Notes: a model not told the origin generated them from the letters alone. A stretch of DNA of 64,000 nt from UBA2279 sp041595875 (GCA_041595875.1 JBFHJN010000001.1:1-64000), one strand, 5' to 3'; shown: positions 51,396 to 60,992, counted from the stretch's first letter. A program made the numbers and translations.

Positions 51396-51429
51396 TGCGG
51401 CCCATCGACCGATGAGAGGACTTGAGGAC

Positions 51430-54213
51430 GTGGGCAACGACTACAAACAGACCATGAATCTGCCGCAGACCGAATTCCCCATGCGGGCCAATCTGGCCAA
51501 GCGGGAGCCGGAGTGGCTGGAGTTCTGGGATCAGATCGACATCTACAAGCGTTCGCTGGAGGCCAACGAGGGTGGACCGACGTTCATCTTGCATGACGGC
51601 CCGCCGTACGCCAACGGCCACATCCACATGGGCACCGCGTTCAACAAGGTGTTCAAAGACCTCATCGTCAAGTACAAGTCGATGCGTGGCTACTGGTCAC
51701 CGTACGTCCCGGGTTGGGACTGCCATGGCCAGCCCATCGAGCACCAGGTCGAGAAGAACCTCGGCCCCAAGAAGATGAAGGAGATCTCCCAGGCCGACCT
51801 GCGCGTACTGTGTCGTGAGTACGCGATGAAGTTCGTGCAGATCCAGGGCGATGAGTTCAAACGCCTGGGCGTTCGTGGTGACTTCGAAGAGCCGTACCTC
51901 ACTCTCAACAAGAGCTATGAGGCCGGAGACGTGAAGGTCTTTGCCGAGATGTACCGTCGCGGCATGGTCTACAAAGGCCGCAAGCCTATCCACTGGTGCT
52001 ATCGCTGCAAGACCGCGCTTGCCGAGGCGGAGATCGAGTACGGCGATGAGACGAGCGACAGCATCTACGTGAAGTTCTGGATGCTGGACGCGCCCGAGGT
52101 CTTCTCGGAAAAGGGCAAGACCGCCGTCCTCATCTGGACCACGACTCCGTGGACGCTTCCTGCCAACGTGGCCGTGACCCTGGCGCCTGACGCCGACTAC
52201 GTGGGCGTTGTGGTGGACGGCGAAGTGCTGGTGATGGCCGAGGCGCTCGTCGCTTCGGTTGCCGAAGCAGCCGGCTGGGACTCCTATGAGCTGGTCCGTG
52301 ACGCGTCCGGCGAGCCCGCGCGTGTCAAGGGCGTCAAGCTGCAGGGTCTACGCTACGAACAGCCGGTGCATGACGGCGTCGAGGGCGTCATCATCACGGG
52401 CGATCACGTCGAGCTCTCCACCGGTACCGGCGCGGTACACACCGCACCCGGACACGGCGAGGAGGACTACCTCGTGGGCATGAAGTTCGGCCTTCCGGCG
52501 CCCATGCCCGTCGACGACCACGGCGTCTTCGACGAGGGCGGCGGTCCGTTCGCCGGACAGCACGTGGACAAGGCCAACCCCGTCATCATCGAGTGGCTCG
52601 CCGAGCGGGGCACTCTTGCTGCGGCAGGCAAGACGTCGCACAGCTACCCCCACTGCTGGCGCTGCAAGAAGCCGGTCATCTTCCGCGCGACCGAGCAGTG
52701 GTTCATCTCGATGGACAAGACGGGGCTGCGTGACGCGGCTCTGCAGGAGATCAAAGCCGTGGACTGGGTACCCGGCTGGAGCGTGAACCGCATCAACTCC
52801 ATGGTCACCGACCGTCCGGACTGGTGCATCAGCCGCCAGCGCGCATGGGGAGTGCCCATTCCCGTGTTCGAGTGCGTGAAGTGCGGCGAGACGGTGGCCG
52901 ACGACACGACCTTCTCGGCGGTGGAGAAGCTGTTCGCGACTGAGGGCGCGGACGCCTGGTTCACGCGCAAGCCATCCGAATACCTGCCGAAGAGCGTGGT
53001 CTGCCCCCGTTGCGGGAGCGACGAGCTGCGCGCAGAAAGCGACATCGTGGACGTCTGGTTCGAGTCCGGCGTCTCGCACACATCGGTGCTTGAGGCCCGT
53101 GATGAGCTGCGTAGGCCGGCCGAGCTCTACTTGGAAGGTTCGGACCAGCACAGAGGCTGGTTCCAGTCCTCACTGCTCACGAGCGTCGGCGCGTACGACG
53201 CGGCACCGTTCAAGACGGTGCTCACCCACGGCTTCATCGTGGATGGTGACGGCCGGAAGATGAGCAAGTCGTTGGGCAATGTCGTCTCGCCCATGGACGT
53301 CGTGGCCAAGTACGGCGCGGACACCATCCGCCTCTGGGCGGCTTCTGCCGACTACTCCCAAGACATCTCGGTCTCCGATGAGATCTTGGAGCGCACATCC
53401 GAGGCGTATCGTCGGATCCGCAACACGTTCCGCTTCCTGCTGTCCAACCTCTACGACTTCGAGCCTGACGACGCGGTGGCATGGGAGGACATGCCCGAGC
53501 TTGACCGGCATGCGCTCGTGACCCTGTCGGACCTTGTGGATCGTGTGACGAAGTCCTACGACGAGTGGAAGTTCCATCAGGTCTATCACGCCGTTTACGG
53601 CTACTGCGGCACGGAGCTCTCGTCGTTCTACCTCGACGTCCTCAAAGACCGCCTGTATGCCGATTCGGCAGACTCCAACTCCCGCCGGAGCGCTCAGACG
53701 GTCATGGCGTCGGTCCTGGTGTCGCTCGTGAGGCTCGTCGCGCCCATCTTGAGCTTCACTGCCGAGGAGATATGGCAGTACATGCCTGTCTCGCTCAGAG
53801 AGGGCATGGAGTCCGTGCATCTCGCGGGCTGGCCTACGACGGTTGGCGAGACGGTAGCGGAGCATGCGGGGGAAGCCACCGCGCTGCGCGTGGATTACGC
53901 CGTGGTCCTCGAGGTGCGAGAAGCGGTCACCAAGGCGCTTGAGGAGGCCCGCAACGCCAAACTGGTGGGCAAGAGCCAGGAGGCGCGGGTCATCATCACC
54001 GCTCCGGCAGAGGTCCTCGACGTCTTGAAGGCCCGCGATTCGCGCGAACTGGCCGACATGTTCATCGTCTCGGCGGTCGAACTGGTAGAGGGTACCGGGC
54101 CGTCAGTAGAGGTGGCGCCCGCCAATGGCGAGAAGTGCCCCCGGTGCTGGAACTTCCGGGAGATCGGTGCCGGCGGCGTGTGCGAACGTTGCGCATCCGT
54201 GCTTGAAGGCTGA
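51430..54213 (+). CDS. ileS: Isoleucyl-tRNA synthetase
   Basis: Class I aminoacyl-tRNA synthetase charging tRNA-Ile, with an editing domain. The 927-residue protein has the HIGH-type motif in PYANGHIHMG, the CP1 editing insert (about 190-400, WTTTPWTLPANVAV), KMSKS with its first Lys at 610, the anticodon-binding domain and a C-terminal zinc finger (CPRCWNF and CERC). This is the bacterial type 1 form. The GTG at 51430 with AGAGGA upstream is preferred over ATG 51412. Expression is controlled by the T-box before it. Confidence 0.96.
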   Translation: MGNDYKQTMNLPQTEFPMRANLAKREPEWLEFWDQIDIYKRSLEANEGGPTFILHDGPPYANGHIHMGTAFNKVFKDLIVKYKSMRGYWSPYVPGWDCHGQPIEHQVEKNLGPKKMKEISQADLRVLCREYAMKFVQIQGDEFKRLGVRGDFEEPYLTLNKSYEAGDVKVFAEMYRRGMVYKGRKPIHWCYRCKTALAEAEIEYGDETSDSIYVKFWMLDAPEVFSEKGKTAVLIWTTTPWTLPANVAVTLAPDADYVGVVVDGEVLVMAEALVASVAEAAGWDSYELVRDASGEPARVKGVKLQGLRYEQPVHDGVEGVIITGDHVELSTGTGAVHTAPGHGEEDYLVGMKFGLPAPMPVDDHGVFDEGGGPFAGQHVDKANPVIIEWLAERGTLAAAGKTSHSYPHCWRCKKPVIFRATEQWFISMDKTGLRDAALQEIKAVDWVPGWSVNRINSMVTDRPDWCISRQRAWGVPIPVFECVKCGETVADDTTFSAVEKLFATEGADAWFTRKPSEYLPKSVVCPRCGSDELRAESDIVDVWFESGVSHTSVLEARDELRRPAELYLEGSDQHRGWFQSSLLTSVGAYDAAPFKTVLTHGFIVDGDGRKMSKSLGNVVSPMDVVAKYGADTIRLWAASADYSQDISVSDEILERTSEAYRRIRNTFRFLLSNLYDFEPDDAVAWEDMPELDRHALVTLSDLVDRVTKSYDEWKFHQVYHAVYGYCGTELSSFYLDVLKDRLYADSADSNSRRSAQTVMASVLVSLVRLVAPILSFTAEEIWQYMPVSLREGMESVHLAGWPTTVGETVAEHAGEATALRVDYAVVLEVREAVTKALEEARNAKLVGKSQEARVIITAPAEVLDVLKARDSRELADMFIVSAVELVEGTGPSVEVAPANGEKCPRCWNFREIGAGGVCERCASVLEG

Positions 54214-54228
54214 CGTATCTGCGTAGCG

Positions 54229-54264
54229 CCTGCCCGTTCGGGAGCGTGTTTCCGGACGGGCAGG
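54229..54264 (+). other. Hairpin after ileS
   Basis: CCTGCCCG (54229-54236) pairs with CGGGCAGG (54257-54264), and the inner bases extend the stem to about 14 pairs with two wobbles. There is no T-run. It is followed by the dksA-like promoter -10. Confidence 0.55.
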
Positions 54265-54273
54265 TGGTATAAT
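54265..54273 (+). promoter_or_regulatory. Extended -10 promoter of the dksA-like gene
   Basis: TG-G-TATAAT is a perfect extended -10; the -35 region falls in the preceding hairpin and is weak. Transcription should start near 54280. Confidence 0.65.
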
Positions 54274-54288
54274 CCACACAGACCTATG

Positions 54289-54310
54289 GCGCCCCGCGTG
54301 GGGCGCTTTT
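54289..54310 (+). terminator. Intrinsic terminator in the leader of the dksA-like gene
   Basis: GCGCCCC (54289-54295), loop GCGT, GGGGCGC (54300-54306), then TTTT (54307-54310). It begins about nine bases after the predicted start and ends before the Shine-Dalgarno. It could end ileS transcripts and also attenuate the downstream transcript. Confidence 0.7.
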
Positions 54311-54345
54311 CAGATACCCCCTGTGAGAACGAGGGAGGCTCGACC

Positions 54346-54711
54346 ATGGACAGCAAGACGCTTGATGCACTGAAGGTGCGGCTCGAACAGGAGCGTGCGC
54401 GGTTGCTTGCCGAGATCGAGGAGTTCGAGACCGACGGTCAAGAGGCACTCTCTGACGTCTCGGGTGAGAACAACTACCGCGATCACATGGCCGATCAGGG
54501 CTCTGCCACTTTTGCGCGTGAGCTCGACATGTCGTTGGAGGACAACGCGCGAGAGATACTGGCGCAGATCGACTCGGCGCTCAGCCGGGTGGACAGTGGC
54601 GAGTACGGGACGTGCAAGCGCTGTGGCGCTGCTATTCCCGTGGAGCGTCTTGAGGCGGTTCCCTCGGCGGATCTTTGCATCGCTTGCAAAGAGCGGGAGG
54701 AGAGTCGGTAG
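54346..54711 (+). CDS. DksA/TraR-type zinc finger protein
   Basis: A 121-residue protein with an N-terminal coiled coil (about 1-75) and a C4 zinc finger (CKRCG and CIACK). This is the layout of DksA/TraR-type proteins that enter the RNA polymerase secondary channel; actinobacterial relatives include RbpA-independent regulators and YteA-like proteins. The ATG at 54346 behind GAGGGAGG is used; a start at 54286 would fall in the terminator hairpin. The Asp residues of the coiled-coil tip known for DksA cannot be placed with certainty. Its stop overlaps lspA by one base. Confidence 0.85.
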   Translation: MDSKTLDALKVRLEQERARLLAEIEEFETDGQEALSDVSGENNYRDHMADQGSATFARELDMSLEDNAREILAQIDSALSRVDSGEYGTCKRCGAAIPVERLEAVPSADLCIACKEREESR

Positions 54712-55244
54712 TGTATCGCCGCGCCGGACTGGCGTTCTCGGCGACCGTGCTCGTGGTCCTCGTTCTTGATCAGGCATCCAAGGCCTACGTGCGGGCCACC
54801 ATGACACTTGGTCGTTCGATCCCGCTGGTCCCGGACATCTTCAGCATCACGCACGTCAGCAACAAGGGCGCGGCTTTCGGGTTGTTTCCCGGCAAGCTGG
54901 GCTTCTTCATCGCGGTCGCCCTGCTCGTCTTGGGTGGCATCGCGTTTATCTGGCGCAAGCTGCGTCCAAAGCAGTGGTACATAGTCCATGCCTTCGGGCT
55001 TATCGCCGCCGGCGCCCTTGGCAACCTGGTCGACCGCGTCGTGGCCGGTTCAGTCACGGACTTCATGGAGATACACGGGTGGCCGGTGTTCAATGTCGCC
55101 GACGCGGCTCTGGATGTCGGCGTGGCGATCCTTGTCATATGGATGCTGTTCTCCAAAGAGGCGAAGGCAGTCTTCGAGGGCGTCGATGAGGCGCCTGCGC
55201 TGCAAGAAGAGGCTGCGCCCGATGCCGATGGAGACATGTCGTGA
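54711..55244 (+). CDS. lspA: Lipoprotein signal peptidase LspA
   Basis: Aspartic membrane protease that removes signal peptides of diacylglyceryl-prolipoproteins, such as the BMP and PstS lipoproteins in this window. The 177-residue protein has four helices, DQASK at 20-24, NKGAAFG, and the two catalytic Asp in GNLVDRV and FNVADAALDVG. The GTG start overlaps the preceding stop by one base, with GGAGGAG upstream. The acidic C-terminal tail is slightly longer than usual. rluD overlaps its end. Confidence 0.95.
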   Translation: MYRRAGLAFSATVLVVLVLDQASKAYVRATMTLGRSIPLVPDIFSITHVSNKGAAFGLFPGKLGFFIAVALLVLGGIAFIWRKLRPKQWYIVHAFGLIAAGALGNLVDRVVAGSVTDFMEIHGWPVFNVADAALDVGVAILVIWMLFSKEAKAVFEGVDEAPALQEEAAPDADGDMS

Positions 55245-56245
55245 GCGAGACGTATGAACACCTGGTATCAGCCGAAGAGGCCGGACAGCGTCTGGACAAG
55301 CTGATGGCCGAGTTCGACTTCCTGCCTAGCCGCTCGCTGGCCGCCAAACTCATCGAGAAGGGCTGCGTGTTCGTTGACGGGACTTCGGCTTCCAAACGGT
55401 ATGCGGTGCGTGCGGGCGACCGGATAGAGATCTTCATGCCGGAACGCGAGCCGAGCACGCTCACTCCCGAGCACATCCCGCTGGATATCCGCTTCGAGGA
55501 TGAGCACCTCATCATCCTGTCAAAACCTGATGACATGGTGGTGCACCCCGCACACGGGCACTGGAGCGGGACGCTGGTCCACGCACTGCTGGCCCACAGT
55601 CCGGATCTTGGCACTCTGGCGGGCGATGAGCGTCCCGGCATCGTCCATCGGCTGGACAAAGACACCACCGGCCTGATGATGGTCGCCAAAGACGATGCGA
55701 CCCAGGCGGCCCTGTCCGAGGCGATCAAGATACGCGCTATCGAGCGACGCTATGTCACCCTGGTCCACGGCTACATCGCTCCTGAGTCGGGCATCGTGGA
55801 CGCTCCTCTCGGCAGGCATCCGAAAGACAGGATGCGGATGGCGGTCAACGACGGTCCGTCCAGCAAACAGGCAGTGACGACGTTCCGTGTGCTTGAGCGC
55901 TTCATGGCCGGAGTCCATGACGACGGCTATACGCTGGTGGAGTGCAAGCTCTACACCGGGCGGACGCACCAGATCCGCGTGCACATGGCATACATCGACC
56001 ACCCCGTGGTGGGCGATCAGATGTACGGCAGGAACCACCCGAAGGCGGACATGGGGCTGACCCGACAGTTCCTCCACTCCTACAAGCTGGAGCTCACCCA
56101 TCCCATCACCGGCGAGGAGATCTCATTGCGCGACCCGCTGCCGGATGACCTGGCGAGCCGGCTCAGGCGTCTTGAGCCAGACTCCATGGGTCGCACCGAA
56201 GCCGGAGACGAGATCGTCCCGATCGTCATGCCGCCCGTCAGTTAG
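55241..56245 (+). CDS. rluD: Ribosomal large subunit pseudouridine synthase RluD family
   Basis: Pseudouridine synthase of the RsuA/RluD family acting on 23S rRNA. The 334-residue protein has an N-terminal S4 domain (about 10-70, EEAGQRLDKLMAEFDFLPSRS), the catalytic Asp in HRLDKDTTGLMMVAK, and the C-terminal YTGRTHQIRVHMAYI and VVGDQMYG motifs. The GTG start overlaps lspA by four bases, an arrangement common in Gram-positive bacteria. RluD or a closely related specificity is inferred. Confidence 0.92.
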   Translation: MSETYEHLVSAEEAGQRLDKLMAEFDFLPSRSLAAKLIEKGCVFVDGTSASKRYAVRAGDRIEIFMPEREPSTLTPEHIPLDIRFEDEHLIILSKPDDMVVHPAHGHWSGTLVHALLAHSPDLGTLAGDERPGIVHRLDKDTTGLMMVAKDDATQAALSEAIKIRAIERRYVTLVHGYIAPESGIVDAPLGRHPKDRMRMAVNDGPSSKQAVTTFRVLERFMAGVHDDGYTLVECKLYTGRTHQIRVHMAYIDHPVVGDQMYGRNHPKADMGLTRQFLHSYKLELTHPITGEEISLRDPLPDDLASRLRRLEPDSMGRTEAGDEIVPIVMPPVS

Positions 56246-56321
56246 GCGGTTGGTGTTGTAGGGCATCGTGCTACCGTGGACATGCGACGGGTTTGTTGAC
56301 CCTCAACAGGCAGGGAGTGCG

Positions 56322-58472
56322 GTGAAACGCTCGTACGCCATGCGTATCTCGCTGGGATATGCGGTATTCGCCGCGCTGTGGATACTGCTCTCGGATGCCG
56401 CCTTGTTCGCTATCGGGCTGGACGTCACATCAAGCGCGCTCTTCTCGACCATCAAAGGACTCACCTTCGTGGCGGTAACCGCCTGGGTCCTGTACCTGCT
56501 TATCCGCCGTGTCTCCCGTAGCATCGAGTCGTCCGCACGTGGGTTTCTGGACAGCGAGACCCGCTACCGGGACCTCATCGAGTCAGTGAGCGATGTGGTG
56601 TGGGAGACGGATGAGCAGGTCAGGTGCACCTTCATCGGGCGTCAATGCGAGGATCTGCTGGACCTTGAGTCCGGGGCGGTGCTTGGCAAGACGATGATGG
56701 AGCTGACGGCCGAGCATGACCGGCCCGCGCTTGCGGAGGCCCTGGCCAGGATCAGGGACGGCCAGCCTCCCTATGAGCCGATCCGCACCCACGTCCTTCA
56801 CCACGGGTCTTCGCCGAAGATAATCGAGAGCACCGTGCTTCCCGTCCGTGACAAAGACGGCGTGTTCAAGGGCTATCGCGGGGTGTCTCGCGATGTCACG
56901 GAGAGAGAGGCGCTTTCCCGCAACGTTCGAGAGTCCATGGAGTTCCTTGGCGCGCTTATCCGCGTGGCTCCGGTGCCTATTGTCGCGATCGATCGCCAGG
57001 GGCTCGTCACGATCTGGAATCCTGCAGCCACGGAGGTCTTCGGCTGGACCGCCGAGGAGGTGCTGGGCAGACCGAACCCCATCGTCCGCCCCGATCAAGG
57101 CGAGGAGTACCGCTTGCTGCGACAGCGGGTCTTGGGAGGGGAGACTCTTCGAGACGTGGAGGTCATCAGACGGGACTCTCACGGACGTGACCTTCGGATC
57201 AAGCTGTACAGCGCGGCGCTACTGGACCCGGACGGCTCGGTGACGGGCGTCATGGCGGTCTTGCAAGACGTCACCGAGGAATACCGCATCCATGCTGAGC
57301 TCGTGCGCTACCGGGAGAACCTGCAGGGGCTCGTGGATGAGCGCACCGAGGACCTGCGCAACCTGAACGAGGACCTGCTTGAAGCCACTCAGGCCAAGAG
57401 CGCGTTTCTGGCGAACATGAGTCATGAGCTGCGCACGCCTCTCAACGCCGTCATCGGTTTCACGGGGATCTTGTTGAACGGGTTGGCGGGCCCGGTGAAC
57501 GAAGAGCAGCGCAAGCAGCTCACCATGGCCCACGGAGCCGGCCAGCATCTGCTCGAGCTGATAAACGACATCCTGGACCTGTCCAAGATCGAAGCCGGGC
57601 GCACAGAAGTCCATCCCGAGCCGGTTCTCGTCTCGGCTATCGTCGAGCATGTCGGGCATGCCGCGGCAGCCCTGGCGCTTGAGAGGGGCCTTGTTTGGAA
57701 GACGGACGTCGATCAGCCCGGACTTGAGCTGTTCACTGACGGTCGCCGTGTGGAGCAGGTGCTCCTCAACCTGGTCGGTAACGCTGTCAAGTTCACCACG
57801 GTCGGTTCTGTGACCCTGGCCGTCACGGTACATGACGACCGCGTGCGTTTCAGCGTGCAGGATACCGGCCCGGGGATCGCGCGGGACCGGCACGAGGACA
57901 TCTTCGAGGAGTTCATCCAGGGACAGTCGCGGGACGATGCGCTTACCGAGGGAACCGGACTGGGCCTTTCTATCGCGCGGCGCCTGGCGGGGCTTCTGGG
58001 TGGGACGCTGGTGGTCGAAAGCGAACTGGGCATGGGTTCAACGTTCACTCTGGAAATGCCGATAACCTTCACATGTTCCGCGCCGGACGAAGGAGCTGCC
58101 CAACACGGGAAGGTTCTCGTGGTCGTTGATGACCCCGAGTTCGTGGAGCGCTGCGAGTACGCGCTCCATCCGGCAGGGTTTCGTGTCGTATGGGCCCAGT
58201 CAGCGGCTGAGGCGCTTGATATCCTGGCGGCGGACAGACCGGCAGTGGTTATCGTGGACGGCGAGATGGTCCTTCCCGGCGGAACGGGTCTGGTGGAGAG
58301 GATAGCCACCGATCCGCAGGGTCCGAGAGTGTCGGTCATACGCGTCGGGGCTGCTATCAGTGGAGATGTGGCTATCACGGTGGTCAATGCATGGGCTGAC
58401 GCCGCGGAACTGGTCCTGGCTGTCCGCACGGGTATGGCGTTGAGAGGTATCACACCAAAGGAGCGTACATGA
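56322..58472 (+). CDS. Membrane hybrid histidine kinase with two PAS domains and a degenerate receiver
   Basis: A 716-residue sensor kinase. Two N-terminal membrane helices (about 10-70) are followed by PAS 1 (about 85-205) and PAS 2 (about 220-330), a short coiled coil, HisKA with the phosphoacceptor His368 in SHELRTPLN, HATPase_c (LVGNAVKF, GPGIARD, GTGLGLSIA) and a C-terminal receiver-like domain. The receiver keeps an Asp in VVIVDGEM, but the conserved Lys and Thr positions are not visible, so it may be inactive. The GTG behind CAGGGAG is the start. Its end overlaps the next kinase by four bases. Confidence 0.88.
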   Translation: MKRSYAMRISLGYAVFAALWILLSDAALFAIGLDVTSSALFSTIKGLTFVAVTAWVLYLLIRRVSRSIESSARGFLDSETRYRDLIESVSDVVWETDEQVRCTFIGRQCEDLLDLESGAVLGKTMMELTAEHDRPALAEALARIRDGQPPYEPIRTHVLHHGSSPKIIESTVLPVRDKDGVFKGYRGVSRDVTEREALSRNVRESMEFLGALIRVAPVPIVAIDRQGLVTIWNPAATEVFGWTAEEVLGRPNPIVRPDQGEEYRLLRQRVLGGETLRDVEVIRRDSHGRDLRIKLYSAALLDPDGSVTGVMAVLQDVTEEYRIHAELVRYRENLQGLVDERTEDLRNLNEDLLEATQAKSAFLANMSHELRTPLNAVIGFTGILLNGLAGPVNEEQRKQLTMAHGAGQHLLELINDILDLSKIEAGRTEVHPEPVLVSAIVEHVGHAAAALALERGLVWKTDVDQPGLELFTDGRRVEQVLLNLVGNAVKFTTVGSVTLAVTVHDDRVRFSVQDTGPGIARDRHEDIFEEFIQGQSRDDALTEGTGLGLSIARRLAGLLGGTLVVESELGMGSTFTLEMPITFTCSAPDEGAAQHGKVLVVVDDPEFVERCEYALHPAGFRVVWAQSAAEALDILAADRPAVVIVDGEMVLPGGTGLVERIATDPQGPRVSVIRVGAAISGDVAITVVNAWADAAELVLAVRTGMALRGITPKERT

Positions 58473-60973
58473 GGGTGCTTGTTGTTGACGATGATCCCGC
58501 GGGTCGGTATCTGGTCCGTTCGATCGTAGTGTCCCGGGGGCACGAGGCCATCGAGGCCGAAGATGGCGAGCAGGCGCTGGTGGCGGCGCGCAAGACGCGC
58601 CCCGACATCGTGATCACCGACATCCTCATGCCGAAGATGGACGGTTATCAGCTCTGTCGCCTCTGGAAGAGCGACCCGGAGTTGGCGTCCATTCCGCTCG
58701 TCTTCTACACCGCCTCGTATACCGACCCGGCCGATGAGCGCTTTGCCACGAGCCTTGGCGCCGATGGCTTCTGGCGCAAGCCCACGGATCCTGACGTGTT
58801 GCTTGCTTCGATCGAGTCGCTTGCCGGTGAGAGCGAGTCGGGGGAGACCCGGCAGCCCGAGCTGACCGATGAGACCGAGATACTCCAGGCGTACAACTCG
58901 CGGCTGGTCAACAAGCTGGAGGAGAAGGCCGGGAGCCTTGAGAAGGCGAACTCTGAACTCCGTCGCGCCATGGAGATACTGGGCGAAGAGGTGGCGGTCA
59001 AGGCCAATCTGATCGCGGAACTCAATGCGGACGTGTTGGAGCGCAAGCGCGTTGAAGGCGAGCTCCGAAGGGAGCGCGACTTCACCCGCCAGGTGGTCGA
59101 GTACTCCGATCTGTTCGTTGCTGTGTTGGACCCCCGGTCGAGAGTCGTCATCTTCAGCCGTGGCGCCGAGCGTCTCATGGGATACAAGGCCGAGGATGTC
59201 GTCGGCAAGGACTACTTCGAGCTGTTCGTGCCCGAAGACCAGATCACCTCGCGTCGGGCGCGTGTGGCTGAGCTTGCGGGTGGCAAGATCGACACGATAC
59301 AGCATGAGGCTCCGCTGATAACGAAGTCGGGTAGACGGCTTCTGCTACAGTTCCACTCCACTGCTACGCGGGAGGGCGGAGAGCCCACAGCGGTCAACAT
59401 CTTCGGGATCGACATCACCGCCACTCGTCACGCGGAAGCCGTCAGCAGTATCGGCAATGCGGTCGATCATGCGGTGTTGGTGGCCAAGACACGTGACGAG
59501 ATCATGCAGCTGGTGTGCAATGAGGCTGCCGGGCGCTTCGGCCTGCCGGCCGTGTTGTTCGGCATGAAGCGAAACGACGGCACTGTGGCCTTCGAGACCA
59601 GTGAAAGCGCGCGCGGCTATCTTCCTGACGCGTCGGTGCGGTGGGACGCGTCCACGGTCGAGTTCCCTGCCGCGCAGGCGATCATCGCCGGGCGGAGCGT
59701 ACGCCGCGATGTTCGCACCGGTGAGGCCGATGCGTGGTCTGCCCATTTCGCCTCCCGCGGCCTGAGCGATGCGTTCGCTGCTCCGCTTGCGGTGGATGGG
59801 GAGATCATCGGGGCGATCGTGTTCTGTACGAGCGACCCTCTGCTGTTCGACGATGAGCTGTGTGCGGCGTTCGAGAGACTTGCGGGTCGAGTGGCTGTCT
59901 CGATGACGGTGTTCGGTGGCCGGGACAAGATACGGCTTCAGTCTGCAGCTCTCGAGTCCGCAGCTGACGCCATTGCCATCACTGATGCCGAACAAAGGGT
60001 GCAGTGGTCCAACCCCGCCTTTAGCGAGCTCAGCGGCTATGGGACCGAGGATGTAGGTCGCATGAACATGCGGGCCTTCAGCCCGGATGACGAGACGTAC
60101 GCCACGCTCGTAGGCCTGATGGCCGCAGCGCGCGAGGGAACGCCCGGACGCGAGGACGTCGTCGGCGTACGCAACGACGGGTCTCGCTACTTCGCGACGG
60201 TCTCGATAACCGCGGTCACAGACACCGAGCCCGGCGAGGAGCGTTTCGTCTGGATCGTGCAGGATGTCACGGAGCGACTGCAGCTTGAACAGTTGAAGTC
60301 GAGCTTCGTCGCAACGGTCTCACACGAGCTGCGCACACCGCTGACCAGCATCATCGGCTTCACCGACATACTCGCGCACATGGAGTCCGACCAGCTTGGG
60401 ACTCGCGGACCGGACCTGTTGCGCAAGGTGCGCGGGCACTCCATACACATGAAGCAGCTCGTAGAGGAGCTGCTTGAAGTCTCCATGATGCAGTCCGAAG
60501 GACTGAGACTGCTGAAGCGCGCAACAGACCTTGAGCAGGTCATCCGGATAGCCGCAGACAGTGTTGCGCGTACGCCTGACCACCGACTGTCGATAGACAT
60601 CCCCGATGATCTCCCGCTGTGCTCGTGTGACGCCGAGCGAATGGGACGCGCGGTGGCCAACCTGGTCTCCAACGCCGTGAAGTACTCGCCCGATGGCGGC
60701 CCTATAGACATCAAGGTGGCTGTGTCCGGCGATGAGGCGCGTATCGCGGTGACCGATGCGGGCGTCGGTCTGTCTGCCGAAGACGTCCCGCGTCTGTTCG
60801 ACCGCTTCACGCAAGGCGACATGTCGTCGACGCGGTCATTCGGCGGGATGGGCCTTGGCCTGTTCGTGGCCGAGCAGATCGTCAAGGCACACGGCGGACG
60901 CATAGAAGTGAAGAGCGAGCTTGGCGCTGGGAGCACGTTCACGATCTGCATCCCGCTTGCCGGCGTGGAGTGA
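58469..60973 (+). CDS. Hybrid histidine kinase with N-terminal receiver, PAS and GAF domains
   Basis: A soluble 834-residue kinase with an N-terminal receiver domain (Asp51 in IVITDILMPKMDG, with VVDDD and the YTAS/RKPTD positions intact), a coiled coil (about 140-195), PAS (about 200-325), GAF (about 335-485), PAS (about 490-605), HisKA with His619 in SHELRTPLT, and HATPase_c (LVSNAVKYS, GVGLSAED, GMGLGLFVA). The ATG overlaps the preceding kinase stop (ATGA). The receiver could take phosphate from the upstream kinase, giving a relay. No output regulator follows directly. Confidence 0.88.
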   Translation: MRVLVVDDDPAGRYLVRSIVVSRGHEAIEAEDGEQALVAARKTRPDIVITDILMPKMDGYQLCRLWKSDPELASIPLVFYTASYTDPADERFATSLGADGFWRKPTDPDVLLASIESLAGESESGETRQPELTDETEILQAYNSRLVNKLEEKAGSLEKANSELRRAMEILGEEVAVKANLIAELNADVLERKRVEGELRRERDFTRQVVEYSDLFVAVLDPRSRVVIFSRGAERLMGYKAEDVVGKDYFELFVPEDQITSRRARVAELAGGKIDTIQHEAPLITKSGRRLLLQFHSTATREGGEPTAVNIFGIDITATRHAEAVSSIGNAVDHAVLVAKTRDEIMQLVCNEAAGRFGLPAVLFGMKRNDGTVAFETSESARGYLPDASVRWDASTVEFPAAQAIIAGRSVRRDVRTGEADAWSAHFASRGLSDAFAAPLAVDGEIIGAIVFCTSDPLLFDDELCAAFERLAGRVAVSMTVFGGRDKIRLQSAALESAADAIAITDAEQRVQWSNPAFSELSGYGTEDVGRMNMRAFSPDDETYATLVGLMAAAREGTPGREDVVGVRNDGSRYFATVSITAVTDTEPGEERFVWIVQDVTERLQLEQLKSSFVATVSHELRTPLTSIIGFTDILAHMESDQLGTRGPDLLRKVRGHSIHMKQLVEELLEVSMMQSEGLRLLKRATDLEQVIRIAADSVARTPDHRLSIDIPDDLPLCSCDAERMGRAVANLVSNAVKYSPDGGPIDIKVAVSGDEARIAVTDAGVGLSAEDVPRLFDRFTQGDMSSTRSFGGMGLGLFVAEQIVKAHGGRIEVKSELGAGSTFTICIPLAGVE

Positions 60974-60992
60974 CTCCACAAGACCTCCACAA
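60974..60992 (+). promoter_or_regulatory. Direct repeats with 11-bp period before the response regulator gene
   Basis: CTCCACAA occurs at 60974-60981 and 60985-60992, an 11-base period typical of OmpR/PhoB family binding sites. They lie 75-93 bases before the GTG at 61067; a weak -10 candidate TACTTT is at 61025. Autoregulation is a plausible reading. Confidence 0.5.

Noticed and set aside
57713..59305. Minus-strand open frame opposite the two hybrid kinases
   Set aside because: It crosses the kinase gene boundary in antisense and shows no domain.
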